From NCBI GenBank assembly GCA_036509255.1, contig DATCFY010000007.1, forward strand, positions 1 to 64,000: a stretch of DNA of 64,000 nucleotides, in the 5' to 3' direction. Under the pieces are notes generated by a model. The model was not told the origin of the DNA. It saw only the letters and a program-made list of their open reading frames with translations, and made no database searches. Made by a program: the position numbers and the translations under genes. Source of the DNA: RYN-230 sp036509255. Its GTDB lineage: Bacteria > Actinomycetota > Actinomycetes > Streptosporangiales > Streptosporangiaceae. Below, piece after piece: positions 50,916 through 59,560 of the stretch (positions are counted from its first letter, which is position 1; every line of letters begins with the position of its first letter).

Positions 50916-51976
50916 GCCGCCGCCCCGGGACGGCCAAGCCGACGCTGGCCGTGGTCGGCGCGACCGGCGCGGTCGGCACGGTCATGCTCGACCTGCTGTC
51001 CACCCGCGACGACGTGTGGGGTGAGGTCCGGCTGATCGCCTCGCCGCGGTCCGCGGGCCGGCACCTGCGGGTCCGCGGCGCCGAGATCGAGGTCCTTGCC
51101 CTGGCCCCCGAGGTGTTCGACGGGGTCGACGTGGCCATGTTCGACGTGCCCGACGAGGTGTCCGCGCAGTGGGCGCCGGTCGCGGTGGCCCGCGGCGTGG
51201 TGGTGGTGGACAACTCGGGGGCGTTCCGGATGGACCCCGAGGTTCCCCTGGTGGTCCCCGAGGTCAACCCGCAGGAGGCCGCGAACCGGCCCAAGGGCAT
51301 TATCGCCAACCCGAACTGCACCACGCTGTCGCTGATCGTGGCGATGGGCGCGCTGCACCGCGCGTTCGGGCTGGAAGAGATGGTGGTGAGCTCCTACCAG
51401 GCCGCCTCGGGTGCGGGCCAGGCCGGGATCGACACCCTGTACGCCCAGATGGACAAGATCGCCGGATCGCGGATGCTCGGTCAGCGGGCCGGTGACCTGC
51501 GCGCGGCGGTCGGCGACTTCGGCCCGTTTCCCGCGCCGCTCGCCCTCAACGTGGTGCCCTGGGCCGGCTCGGCCAAGCCAGACGGCTGGTCGTCGGAGGA
51601 ACTCAAGATCCGCAACGAGTCCCGCAAGATCCTCGGCCTGCCTGGCCTCCGGGTGACGGCTACCTGCGTCCGGGTGCCCGTGGTGACCACCCACTCGGTG
51701 GCCGTGCACGCGGTGTTCAGCCGGGAGGTGACCCGGCCGGCCGCGCAGCGGGTCCTCAGCGAGGCGCCGGGCGTGGTGCTCAACGACGACCCGGAACGCG
51801 GCGAGTTCCCCACCCCCGCCGACGTGGTGGGCACCGACCCGACCTGGGTGGGCCGGGTCCGCCAGTCCCTGGACAACCCGTGCGCGGTGGACCTGTTCGT
51901 CTGCGGCGACAACCTGCGCAAGGGCGCTGCCCTGAACACCGCGCAGATCGCCGAGATGGTCTCCGTCGCGCTCTGA
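50912..51976 (+). CDS. asd: Aspartate-semialdehyde dehydrogenase
   Basis: NADPH-dependent enzyme of 354 residues that reduces aspartyl phosphate to the semialdehyde. GATGAVG at 16-22 binds NADP, Cys136 in NPNCTT is catalytic, and RVPVVTTHS carries the conserved His and substrate Arg region. GTGA overlap with lysC couples the two, so the pathway's first two steps are made together. Confidence 0.95.
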   Translation: MSRRPGTAKPTLAVVGATGAVGTVMLDLLSTRDDVWGEVRLIASPRSAGRHLRVRGAEIEVLALAPEVFDGVDVAMFDVPDEVSAQWAPVAVARGVVVVDNSGAFRMDPEVPLVVPEVNPQEAANRPKGIIANPNCTTLSLIVAMGALHRAFGLEEMVVSSYQAASGAGQAGIDTLYAQMDKIAGSRMLGQRAGDLRAAVGDFGPFPAPLALNVVPWAGSAKPDGWSSEELKIRNESRKILGLPGLRVTATCVRVPVVTTHSVAVHAVFSREVTRPAAQRVLSEAPGVVLNDDPERGEFPTPADVVGTDPTWVGRVRQSLDNPCAVDLFVCGDNLRKGAALNTAQIAEMVSVAL

Positions 51977-52033
51977 GAGTCAAACCCGACGATCAAATTC
52001 AAAGGCACGCAACGAACACCGGCCCGCCCTCAC

Positions 52034-52915
52034 CTACCCGCCCAGGTCGGCGCCGTCGCCCGCCGGTGAGCGCTGGAACGACCAGATGGCCCGGTCCTCC
52101 AGCGGCTCATAGCCGAGCCGCTGATAGAGGGCGTTGCTGGTGGGGTTGGCGAGGTCGGTGAACAGCAGCACATGGCCGACCCCGGCGTCCCGGGCCGCCT
52201 GGCTGACCACACAGGTCACCGCGCCCGCGTATCCCTTCCCGCGCAGCCCCGGAGGTGTGTACACCGGGCCTACCCGCACCTGCCCGGCCGCCGGGCGGCT
52301 CAGCCCGGCCATGGACACAGGCTGGCCCGCGTCTTCCCACAGGGTCAGCCCGCGGTAGGAGAGCCGGTCGTCGACCATCGCGACCAGGTCCTCGGGACCG
52401 GACTGGGCTTCCTGCTGGAACGCCTCCGACCAGGCGATGAGCAGGCTGCGGTCGGCCCGTCCGGCCACCCGGGCCTGCCCCGCCGGCCGGGGATCGGGCC
52501 AGCGCAGCCCGCCGAGCTCGTAGAGCCGGGACCGCATGTGCAGCTCGACGGCGTCGCCGGTCAGCTCATGCCATGCACCGGCGAAGGCCTCCGCGCCAGC
52601 GGGATCCGCGTTCACCCCGCTCACCGTGCGCCGCCGGGCGTGCAGCGCCTGGGCCAGTGCCGCCGCAGCCGCGGCGGGCACACTGGTCAGCGCCACCTGG
52701 AACGGTGGCGTGTGCAGGAACGCCGCGCTGGCCTCGCCGTCCGGGCCCTGCCACCAGCCGAACAGCGGCGCGATGGCGCCGTAGCGGGCAGGCCCGGTGG
52801 CCCGGAGCGACTCGATGACGCCGAGCAAGATGGTGTGCTGCGCGGGGCGCCGGGCCAGCAGGCCGCCTACGCTGGCCGTGTACTCGGGGAGGCTGTCGCT
52901 GAGGAACCAGGGCAT
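52034..52915 (-). CDS. GNAT acetyltransferase
   Basis: Protein of about 293 residues with a C-terminal GNAT domain (VRVGPVYTPPGLRGKGYAGAV acetyl-CoA loop near residue 225, then NPTSNALYQRLGYEPLED). The N-terminal half is an unrecognised or degenerate acyltransferase half, giving a two-module layout. ATG at 52915 is chosen; an ATG nine bases earlier is possible. No Shine-Dalgarno is seen. Divergent from the heme-protein operon. Substrate unknown. Confidence 0.75.
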   Translation of the reverse strand: MPWFLSDSLPEYTASVGGLLARRPAQHTILLGVIESLRATGPARYGAIAPLFGWWQGPDGEASAAFLHTPPFQVALTSVPAAAAAALAQALHARRRTVSGVNADPAGAEAFAGAWHELTGDAVELHMRSRLYELGGLRWPDPRPAGQARVAGRADRSLLIAWSEAFQQEAQSGPEDLVAMVDDRLSYRGLTLWEDAGQPVSMAGLSRPAAGQVRVGPVYTPPGLRGKGYAGAVTCVVSQAARDAGVGHVLLFTDLANPTSNALYQRLGYEPLEDRAIWSFQRSPAGDGADLGG

Positions 52916-53140
52916 GCGCCCCATCGTGACCGCCCGCGCCCTGCCGCGCAGCCCATTTTCCGCCCACCCGGCCCTTCCGCGGCGTCCTGGATTCCGGCGC
53001 CTCCGCTCGCTCCCGGTGAGCCCGTCTGCGTGTCCCTCGGGAGCCTGGCCGGGAGGGCTCGCCGGGCGGCTCGTGCGCCCTCCGAAACCCTGCGCTGACG
53101 TGCAGTAACAGCACCCTCCGTTAGTTTCTATACCGTTTCG

Positions 53141-53170
53141 TTGCGAAGCCGGAATCCGCCGCGATAGCAT
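53141..53170 (+). promoter_or_regulatory. Candidate promoter of the heme/NuoF-like operon
   Basis: TTGCGA at 53141-53146 and TAGCAT at 53165-53170 with an 18-base spacer, a reasonable primary-sigma match within an otherwise gene-free 379-bp gap. A leader of about 120 bases would result. Confidence 0.45.
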
Positions 53171-53294
53171 CCTCTTCAGCCCGGTAGAGAAGCGGGATCT
53201 CCCGGGGTTGGCGAAGTTGCCAATGCTTGAGCTATTCAGTGTCAAGTAGCCAGACAATGGTAGGTGGCTGAGCAGCTCCTCCCGGGAGGCAATA

Positions 53295-55859
53295 GTGTCG
53301 GCGAAGGGTGACGGTTCGACTGGGCGGCCGCGAGGCCCCGCTCCCAGGAGCGGGCGGCGCGGTTACACGGTGGCCAGGCCCAGGTCAGACGCATGGTTGT
53401 GGATCCTCAACGCCGTCGTCATAGGCACAGTGGTGCTCGCGGCCGCTGCTGCCGCCACCACGACCGGGCACACGGTCGTCGCGGCGAGCGATCATTTCCT
53501 GCTTTATTATGCTGGCGTTCTTGCGCTTATTGCGCTTACTGCTGAAGTAGGAATTGGCCTGGTCGCTTCTGACCGTATCTTTATGAAGCCCAGCGCCCGG
53601 GTCACGGCGCAGGCGCTTCACCGCGCCATGGGATTCGGCGCAATTGCTTTCCTGATTATTCACATTGCGCTTGAGATAATCGCGGGCCGGTCACAGCCGG
53701 CCGACGCGGTGATTCCTTTCCTGGATAAGGGAAAGACTTTCTATCTTGGGCTCGGGACCGTCGCGTCCGACATGTTCATCGTGATCATGATGACCGGCAT
53801 CTACCGCGCCCGGCTGGCCGCGAACATGTCGCCGAAGGCCTGGCGCGTCATCCACGCGTCGGCCTACGCCGCGTGGATCTTCGGGCTGGTGCACGGCCTG
53901 CTCGCTGGCCGTCCGGCCAAGTCCTTCTTCGGCTTCTCGGGCTTCGTGGCCTGGTCCTACGGTGCCTGCGTGGTCGCCGTGGCCGCCGCCCTGATGGTGC
54001 GGCTCGTGGCCAAGAACCGGGCTGGCAACGAGCTGGCCAGCCACCCGGTCCCGGATTCGGGTGGCGCTGGCGGGTGGACCGCGGCGGCGGCCGCCCTGAC
54101 CAGCGCAGGTGCGATTCCCGGGGCGGCCGCGCTGACCGCCACGGCCATGCCGGCGCCCGCGCTGAGCGCGGGCTCGCCAGGCGCGCTGGACGGCGCCCGG
54201 GCCAGGTCACGCCAGCCGGGCCGGCCCCAGCTCGCCCTCCCGGCGGGCGCGTCCGCGGCTCCGCAGCCTGGCCGCCAGACGCGCAGTGCCCAGTACGGGG
54301 GCGCCCAGTACGGGAGCGCCCCCTACGACGAGCGGGCCGCGTATCTCGCGGACACCCGGCGGATCGGCGCCACGGGGCCGATCGGGTCCGGTACGACCGG
54401 CTCGTTCGAGCGGACCGGCCAGTTCGGCGGCACCGGCCAGTTCGGCGGAGCTGGCCAGTTCGGCGGGTCGGGCCAGGACCCCCGGGTGAGCAGCGCTCCG
54501 CAGGGGCAGACCGGCCCTCTGCACCGGGTCGGCCCGTTCGAGCAGACCGGGCCCATGCCGCCGGTTGGACACTACGAGGGCGCTAGCCACCAGTACGAGC
54601 GGACCGGGCAGATCGACCGTTCAGGCCAGTACGAGCAGCCCGCGCAGGACCAGCTGCGCGGCCAGCTGCCGGGTGACCGGGTCTCTGGTGGGCCGTCGTC
54701 CTACGGGCCGTCCCCCGCTGGACCGCTTCAGCCTGGACCGCTTCAGCCTGGACAGTTCCAGCGCGGACCGTTTCAGGCGGCGCCCGTGCAGAACGGGTAT
54801 CCAGGGCAGCCGAAGATGCCGCGGCCGAACGACCAGACCGGCCCCTACGAGCGGCCGCACGAGGACTGGTCGGGTCCCATGCAGCGGATCGGGCCGCCGG
54901 CCATGCCGCCCCGCTACGCGGCAGGCAACTACAACGACTGGTCCGGCCCGCTCGAGCGGATCGACCCGGCCGCGCCGCCCTCCCGGTACGGCGCGCCGCC
55001 CTCCCAGTACGGCGCGGACGGCCAGTACGGCGGCCGTAGCCAGTACGGGCGCCCGGGCGCCGAGCCGCGGTACGAGCGGACCGGCGAGATCGACCGCTCC
55101 GGCCAGTACGAGCGGCCCGACTACGACCAGCCCCAGCGCGACCAGTCTCAGTACGACCAGTCTGAGTACGAGCAGGGTCGGTACGAGCAGTCCCAGTACG
55201 GGCCGCGTCGGTACGAGCAGCCCCGGGATGAGCAGCGCCAATACGAGGAGCGCCAGTACGAGCAGCGCCAGTACGAGCAGCGCCAGTACGAGGAGCGCCA
55301 GTACGAGCAGCCTCGGCATGAGCAGTCCCAGTACGGGCCGCCAGCCGGCCAGTCTCCGTTCCCGGCCCCGGCGCCGCAGTTCGGCGGGCCACCCAGGTAC
55401 GCGCCCGCTCCGTACGGCTATGAGGGTCAGCCAGAGCAGCCGATGCCGCACCAGCAGGACCAGTCCGGCGCCTACGATCGGCCGCACCCGGATCCGTACC
55501 AGCCGCCGCAGTACCAGCCGGGCCACTACCCGCCTGCCCAGCACGACCCGGGCCCGTACCAGTACCAGCCGCCTGCGGGATACGAGCGCGGCGGGCAGCC
55601 GGGGCAGTTTCAGGCACCCATGCGCCACGAGGAGCCGATGCAGTACGACCAGTACCAGCGAGGGCCGGAAGGCCGGTCAGGCCAGTCCGGTCGGCCGGAC
55701 TCCGACCCGCGGGAACGGGCCGCGCATTATGTTTCCTTCGCTGAGCAGGATGCCACCTTCACCCGGCCACGGTCGGCTGGCGCCCGCGATCAGTTCAGCC
55801 CTCAGGATGAGACCGACCCGCTGAACATCGTGCCGCTGAATATCGGGAATTACTCGTGA
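53295..55859 (+). CDS. Bis-heme ferric-reductase-like membrane protein with Gln/Tyr-rich tail
   Basis: Protein of 854 residues. Residues 33-240 hold six hydrophobic segments with two His pairs, His109/His123 (HX13H) and His187/His200 (HX12H), the spacing that ligates two b-type hemes in ferric-reductase/NADPH-oxidase membrane domains. The flavin and NAD(P)H domain that normally follows is missing. Instead about 600 residues of Gln, Tyr, Gly, Pro and Arg follow, with tandem RQYE(E/Q) units at 55236-55310. GTG start with GGGAGG, itself inside a palindrome. It is translationally coupled (GTGA) to the NuoF-like gene, the probable electron donor. Acceptor unknown. Confidence 0.8.
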   Translation: MSAKGDGSTGRPRGPAPRSGRRGYTVARPRSDAWLWILNAVVIGTVVLAAAAAATTTGHTVVAASDHFLLYYAGVLALIALTAEVGIGLVASDRIFMKPSARVTAQALHRAMGFGAIAFLIIHIALEIIAGRSQPADAVIPFLDKGKTFYLGLGTVASDMFIVIMMTGIYRARLAANMSPKAWRVIHASAYAAWIFGLVHGLLAGRPAKSFFGFSGFVAWSYGACVVAVAAALMVRLVAKNRAGNELASHPVPDSGGAGGWTAAAAALTSAGAIPGAAALTATAMPAPALSAGSPGALDGARARSRQPGRPQLALPAGASAAPQPGRQTRSAQYGGAQYGSAPYDERAAYLADTRRIGATGPIGSGTTGSFERTGQFGGTGQFGGAGQFGGSGQDPRVSSAPQGQTGPLHRVGPFEQTGPMPPVGHYEGASHQYERTGQIDRSGQYEQPAQDQLRGQLPGDRVSGGPSSYGPSPAGPLQPGPLQPGQFQRGPFQAAPVQNGYPGQPKMPRPNDQTGPYERPHEDWSGPMQRIGPPAMPPRYAAGNYNDWSGPLERIDPAAPPSRYGAPPSQYGADGQYGGRSQYGRPGAEPRYERTGEIDRSGQYERPDYDQPQRDQSQYDQSEYEQGRYEQSQYGPRRYEQPRDEQRQYEERQYEQRQYEQRQYEERQYEQPRHEQSQYGPPAGQSPFPAPAPQFGGPPRYAPAPYGYEGQPEQPMPHQQDQSGAYDRPHPDPYQPPQYQPGHYPPAQHDPGPYQYQPPAGYERGGQPGQFQAPMRHEEPMQYDQYQRGPEGRSGQSGRPDSDPRERAAHYVSFAEQDATFTRPRSAGARDQFSPQDETDPLNIVPLNIGNYS

Positions 55860-57481
55860 ACTCACTCGCACCACCCCCGGCCATGCGGATTGGCCGGGCC
55901 CGGCTGACTGCCGGTCTGGATCGCTTTGAGCGCATTGATCTCACTACGCATCAGGAGATCTTCGGGCCTATGCGCCGGGTGACCGCGCGTCAGCTGATCG
56001 AAATGGTGGAAAGCGTCGACCTCCGGGGTCGCGGCGGGGCCGCTTTCCCTTTCGCCCGCAAGCTGCGTGCGGTGGTCGACAACGCCGCCGCGCGGAAGTG
56101 CAAGCCCATGATCCTCATCAACGGGACCGAGGGAGAACCGGGCAGCGCCAAGGACAAGATGCTGCTGATCCGCTCGCCGTACCTGGTCCTGGGGGGCGCG
56201 CTGCTGGCCGCCCGGGCACTGAGCGCCAAGATGATCATCATCGGGGTGACCGACAGCTCGGTGGCGGCCTCGGTGGCCGAGGCGGCCCGGGCCGAGCCTG
56301 ACCTCAAGAAGATCGTCCGTGTCGTGGAGGTCCCCGACCGGTTCGTCTCTGGTGAGGGCGGTGCCCTGGTCAACGCGGTGAACGGCAAGATCGCGCTGCC
56401 GCCGGGCAAGAAGCGCCGGGCCGCGGAGAGCGGCGTGGACGGCCTGCCCACACTGCTGTCCAACGCCGAGACGTTCGCCCAGCTCGCCGTGCTCGCCATG
56501 CTGGGCCAGGAGGGCTACGCCTCCGACGGCACCCCGGACGAGCCCGGCACCGTCCTGCTCACCGTCGGCGGCTCCGCCGGCCGCCCGGCCGTGGTGGAGG
56601 TGCCCACCGGGATCCCGCTGGGCACGGTGCTGGATATCTGCGAGGCCACCGCGTTCGACGGCGTGCTGGTGGGGGGGTACCACGGGATGTGGCTGCCTGC
56701 CGAGCTCGCCGACGACGTGCCGGTCTCCCGGGCCGGCCTGGACGCGGCGGGCGGCATGCTCGGCGCCGGCATCGTGATGCCGCTCGGCGGCACCTGCCCG
56801 CTCGGTGAGGTCGCCCGGGTGGTGCGCTACCTGGCCAAGGAGTCATCCGGGCAGTGCGGCCCGTGCAAGCTCGGCCTGCCCGGCCTGGCCCGCGCGATGA
56901 GCGCGCTGGCCGATGGCTCCGGTGGGATGGACACCCTCGACACGGCGCGCCGTACCGCTGCGGTGGTCCGCGGGCGTGGCGCCTGCTCCCATCCGGACGG
57001 GGTCTCCCGGTTCGTGCTGTCCGCGCTGGACGTGTTCAGCGATGACCTCACCACACACCTGTTCCGCGGGTCGTGTGGCCGCAAGACCCGCGGCATCCTG
57101 CCCCTCGGCCCCGAAGAGTCCGAGGTGCGGCTCAAGGTGGACTGGGCGCGGTGCGACGGGCACGGGCTGTGCGCCAAGATCGCGCCCGAGATGGTCCAGC
57201 TCGACAGCCAGGGCTACCCGGCGTTCCTGGACATGCCGGTGCCGTTCTGGCTGGAGCGCGAGGCGCAGCAGGCGGTCGAGATGTGCCCGGCCATGGCGCT
57301 CAGCCTGGGCTCCGGGACGGGCTGGGGGCACGACAACACCCCGCGGACCACCCCGGCCATCAGCGCCTCCCAGCCGACCGGACTGCTGCTGTCCAGCTCG
57401 TCCAGGGAGCAGCGCCAGCTGCCGAACGCCACCAGGCAGTTGCCCGGCGCGACCCAGCAGCTGCCTGGCCCGCCCCGCTGA
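55856..57481 (+). CDS. NuoF-like NADH/FMN protein fused to ferredoxin
   Basis: Protein of 541 residues. FMN/NADH site GRGGAAF at 58-64 and NGTEGEPGSAKDK at 89-101 match complex I subunit NuoF, followed by an SLBB domain and an Fe-S domain with Cys334, Cys337 and Cys377; the expected first Cys is Ser331. A ferredoxin domain follows with CxxHxxC (Cys433, His436, Cys439) and Cys477-Pro, the [3Fe-4S] pattern of P450 ferredoxins. The tail repeats RQLP-type units. No NuoE or NuoG is near, so this is not complex I. Coupled to the heme membrane protein, likely passing NADH electrons to it. Confidence 0.85.
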   Translation: MNSLAPPPAMRIGRARLTAGLDRFERIDLTTHQEIFGPMRRVTARQLIEMVESVDLRGRGGAAFPFARKLRAVVDNAAARKCKPMILINGTEGEPGSAKDKMLLIRSPYLVLGGALLAARALSAKMIIIGVTDSSVAASVAEAARAEPDLKKIVRVVEVPDRFVSGEGGALVNAVNGKIALPPGKKRRAAESGVDGLPTLLSNAETFAQLAVLAMLGQEGYASDGTPDEPGTVLLTVGGSAGRPAVVEVPTGIPLGTVLDICEATAFDGVLVGGYHGMWLPAELADDVPVSRAGLDAAGGMLGAGIVMPLGGTCPLGEVARVVRYLAKESSGQCGPCKLGLPGLARAMSALADGSGGMDTLDTARRTAAVVRGRGACSHPDGVSRFVLSALDVFSDDLTTHLFRGSCGRKTRGILPLGPEESEVRLKVDWARCDGHGLCAKIAPEMVQLDSQGYPAFLDMPVPFWLEREAQQAVEMCPAMALSLGSGTGWGHDNTPRTTPAISASQPTGLLLSSSSREQRQLPNATRQLPGATQQLPGPPR

Positions 57482-57585
57482 GTTCAGCTCCGCGGCGCTG
57501 GCCTCCGGCTACGCACCGCCGTCCGGCCGCGCAGTAGTCTCAGGCTTCGGGACACCACCCCATATCGGCGGAGACGGAGAACCAC

Positions 57586-58593
57586 ATGAGGGCTGCCCGG
57601 TTGCACGCGGTCGGCGACCTGCGCCTGGCCGACGAGCCGGTGCCGGTGCCCGGGCCGGGAGAGAGCCTGGTCCGGGTCACGGCCGTCGGCATCTGCGGCT
57701 CGGACCTGCACTGGTGGGACCAGGGCGGGATCGGCGACGCGGCCCTGGATCACCCGCTGGTGCTGGGCCACGAAGCGGCCGGCGTGATCGAGGAAGGACC
57801 GCGGCGGGGCCAGCGGGTGGCCATCGACCCCGCCATCCCGGACGGGACTTGCCGGCCGTGCCGCGAGGGTTACCGCAACTTGTGCCTGCACATCCGGTTC
57901 GCCGGACATGGGAAGCAGGATGGGGCCATGCGGGAGTTCATGACCTGGCCGGATGAGCTCCTGCACCCGCTCCCGGACGAGGTCAGCGACGCGGATGGCG
58001 CCGTGCTGGAACCTCTGGGCGTGGCTATCCACGCGTTCGATCTCGGTCATGTGCACCTGGGTGCGCCGGTCGTGGTGGTCGGTGCCGGCCCCATCGGGCT
58101 GCTGCTCGTGCAGTTGCTCCGGGTGGCGGGCGCGGGCCCGGTGACCGTGTTCGAGCCGCTGCCGCACCGTCGCGCGGCTGCCGCGGCCCTGGGGGCCGCC
58201 GTGGCGGATCCGGCCGAGGCCGCCGACCCCGAGGCCCTGCGCGCGCTGGTTGGTGAGGGCGCGGCCGTGGCCTTCGAGATCGCCGGCAGCAGCGAGGCGG
58301 TGCAGCTGGCGATGGCCGCCACCTGGGCCGGCGGCCGGGTCGTGCTGGGCGGGATCCCCGACGACGACACGACCACGTTCCGGGCCGCGATGGCCCGCCG
58401 CAAAGGACTCACGATCGCCATGGTGCGCCGGATGAACGAGGTCTATCCCCGGGCCATCGCCCTGGCCGCGAGCAAGAAGGCGGACCTGACGTCGCTGGTC
58501 ACCGACAGGTACCCGCTGGAGGAGGCGGCCACCGCGTTCGGGAACGCGGCCCGGCGCACCGGCCTGAAGGTCGTCATCGAGCCCGCCTCCTGA
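57586..58593 (+). CDS. Zinc-dependent alcohol dehydrogenase
   Basis: Medium-chain dehydrogenase of 335 residues, nearest in style to L-idonate/sorbitol dehydrogenases. Catalytic zinc ligands appear in GICGSDLHWW and GHEAAG; the structural zinc loop has three of four Cys (GTCRPCREGYRNLC, with Asp before). NAD site VVGAGPIGLLLVQLL. Polyol substrate not determinable. ATG after a GGAGACGGAG stretch, 104 bp from the previous gene. Confidence 0.88.
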   Translation: MRAARLHAVGDLRLADEPVPVPGPGESLVRVTAVGICGSDLHWWDQGGIGDAALDHPLVLGHEAAGVIEEGPRRGQRVAIDPAIPDGTCRPCREGYRNLCLHIRFAGHGKQDGAMREFMTWPDELLHPLPDEVSDADGAVLEPLGVAIHAFDLGHVHLGAPVVVVGAGPIGLLLVQLLRVAGAGPVTVFEPLPHRRAAAAALGAAVADPAEAADPEALRALVGEGAAVAFEIAGSSEAVQLAMAATWAGGRVVLGGIPDDDTTTFRAAMARRKGLTIAMVRRMNEVYPRAIALAASKKADLTSLVTDRYPLEEAATAFGNAARRTGLKVVIEPAS

Positions 58594-58732
58594 CCTCAGG
58601 TCACGCACAGACCGGATGGATGTAGCTTTGCTGCACACCTGACTACCCCAGACTTACGTTCACGCCGCTGGGCCAGGCCCCGGCCACATCCTGGGACACG
58701 CCGCCGGGTCGCGCAGCGGCCGGTGGCGACTG

Positions 58733-59560
58733 GTGAGTAACATCCAGCAAATGGCCGATAGCTTTTACGTTCCGGTGGGGGACGGCACCTGGCGGGCGAC
58801 CGCGCATACAACGGGCCCTTGGGATGAGCGGGCCCAGCATGGCGGCCCGCCGAGCGCGCTGCTGGGCCGGGCCATTCAGCGCTGCGCTCCCCGCGACGAC
58901 ATGATCGTGACCCGGTTCACCTGCGAGATTCTCGGCGCTATCCCGGTTGGTGAGCTGGATGTCCAGGCCCGCCAGGTCCGCCCGGGCCGCAGCGTGGAGT
59001 TCCTCGAAGCGGTGGCCAGCGCGGGCGGCCGCGACGTGGCCCGGGCCAGCGCCTGGCGGGTGCTGCGCACCACCAGTGAGACGGTGCTCCCGCCCGCGGA
59101 ACCGCCACCCGCCCTCCCAGACCGCAGCGCCGGCTCGCCGCCCGCAGGGTGGATCGACGGGTACCTGTCCGCGATCGAGTGGCGGCCAGTCCGCGGCCAT
59201 TTCGGCGAGCCGGGGCCGGCCACGGTCTGGGCGCGGCTGCGCTATCCCCTGGTCCCGGACGAGGAGCCTGGCCCGCTGGAGCGGGTCCTTGCGGTCGCCG
59301 ACAGCGGCAACGGCCTGTCCGGCGAGCTCGACATCACCGAATGGCATTTCATCAACCCGGAACTCACCGTGCACCTGCACCGGGAGGCGGCGGGCGAGTG
59401 GGTCTGCGTGGACGCGCAGACCGCCATCTCCGCAGGCGGAGCAGGCCTGGCCACCACCGTCCTGTCGGACACCAGCGGACGGCTGGGCGTGGGTGCGCAG
59501 TCGCTGCTGGTCAGCCGCCGGCGACCAGCGTCGCCCCCAGCGGGGTCTGCCGGTACATAA
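58733..59560 (+). CDS. Acyl-CoA thioesterase-like (double hotdog) protein
   Basis: Protein of about 275 residues built of two hotdog modules like TesB-type thioesterases. WDERAQHGGPPSALLGRAI carries the helix-entry of the first module and VLAVADSGNGLSGELD with EWHFINPELTVHLHREAAG the second. Would hydrolyse acyl-CoA. GTG at 58733 is the frame start; ATG at 58751 is the alternative and neither has a clear ribosome site. It overlaps the convergent ArsR gene by 50 bp. Confidence 0.78.
   Translation: MSNIQQMADSFYVPVGDGTWRATAHTTGPWDERAQHGGPPSALLGRAIQRCAPRDDMIVTRFTCEILGAIPVGELDVQARQVRPGRSVEFLEAVASAGGRDVARASAWRVLRTTSETVLPPAEPPPALPDRSAGSPPAGWIDGYLSAIEWRPVRGHFGEPGPATVWARLRYPLVPDEEPGPLERVLAVADSGNGLSGELDITEWHFINPELTVHLHREAAGEWVCVDAQTAISAGGAGLATTVLSDTSGRLGVGAQSLLVSRRRPASPPAGSAGT

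Noticed and set aside
52916..53257. N-terminal extension of the GNAT gene to 53257
   Set aside because: It would cover the candidate promoter of the divergent operon and has no conserved sequence or ribosome site.
54583..55628. Long minus-strand frames antisense to the Gln/Tyr-rich tail
   Set aside because: They are mirror readings of the repetitive GC-rich coding strand with no start signals or recognisable domains.
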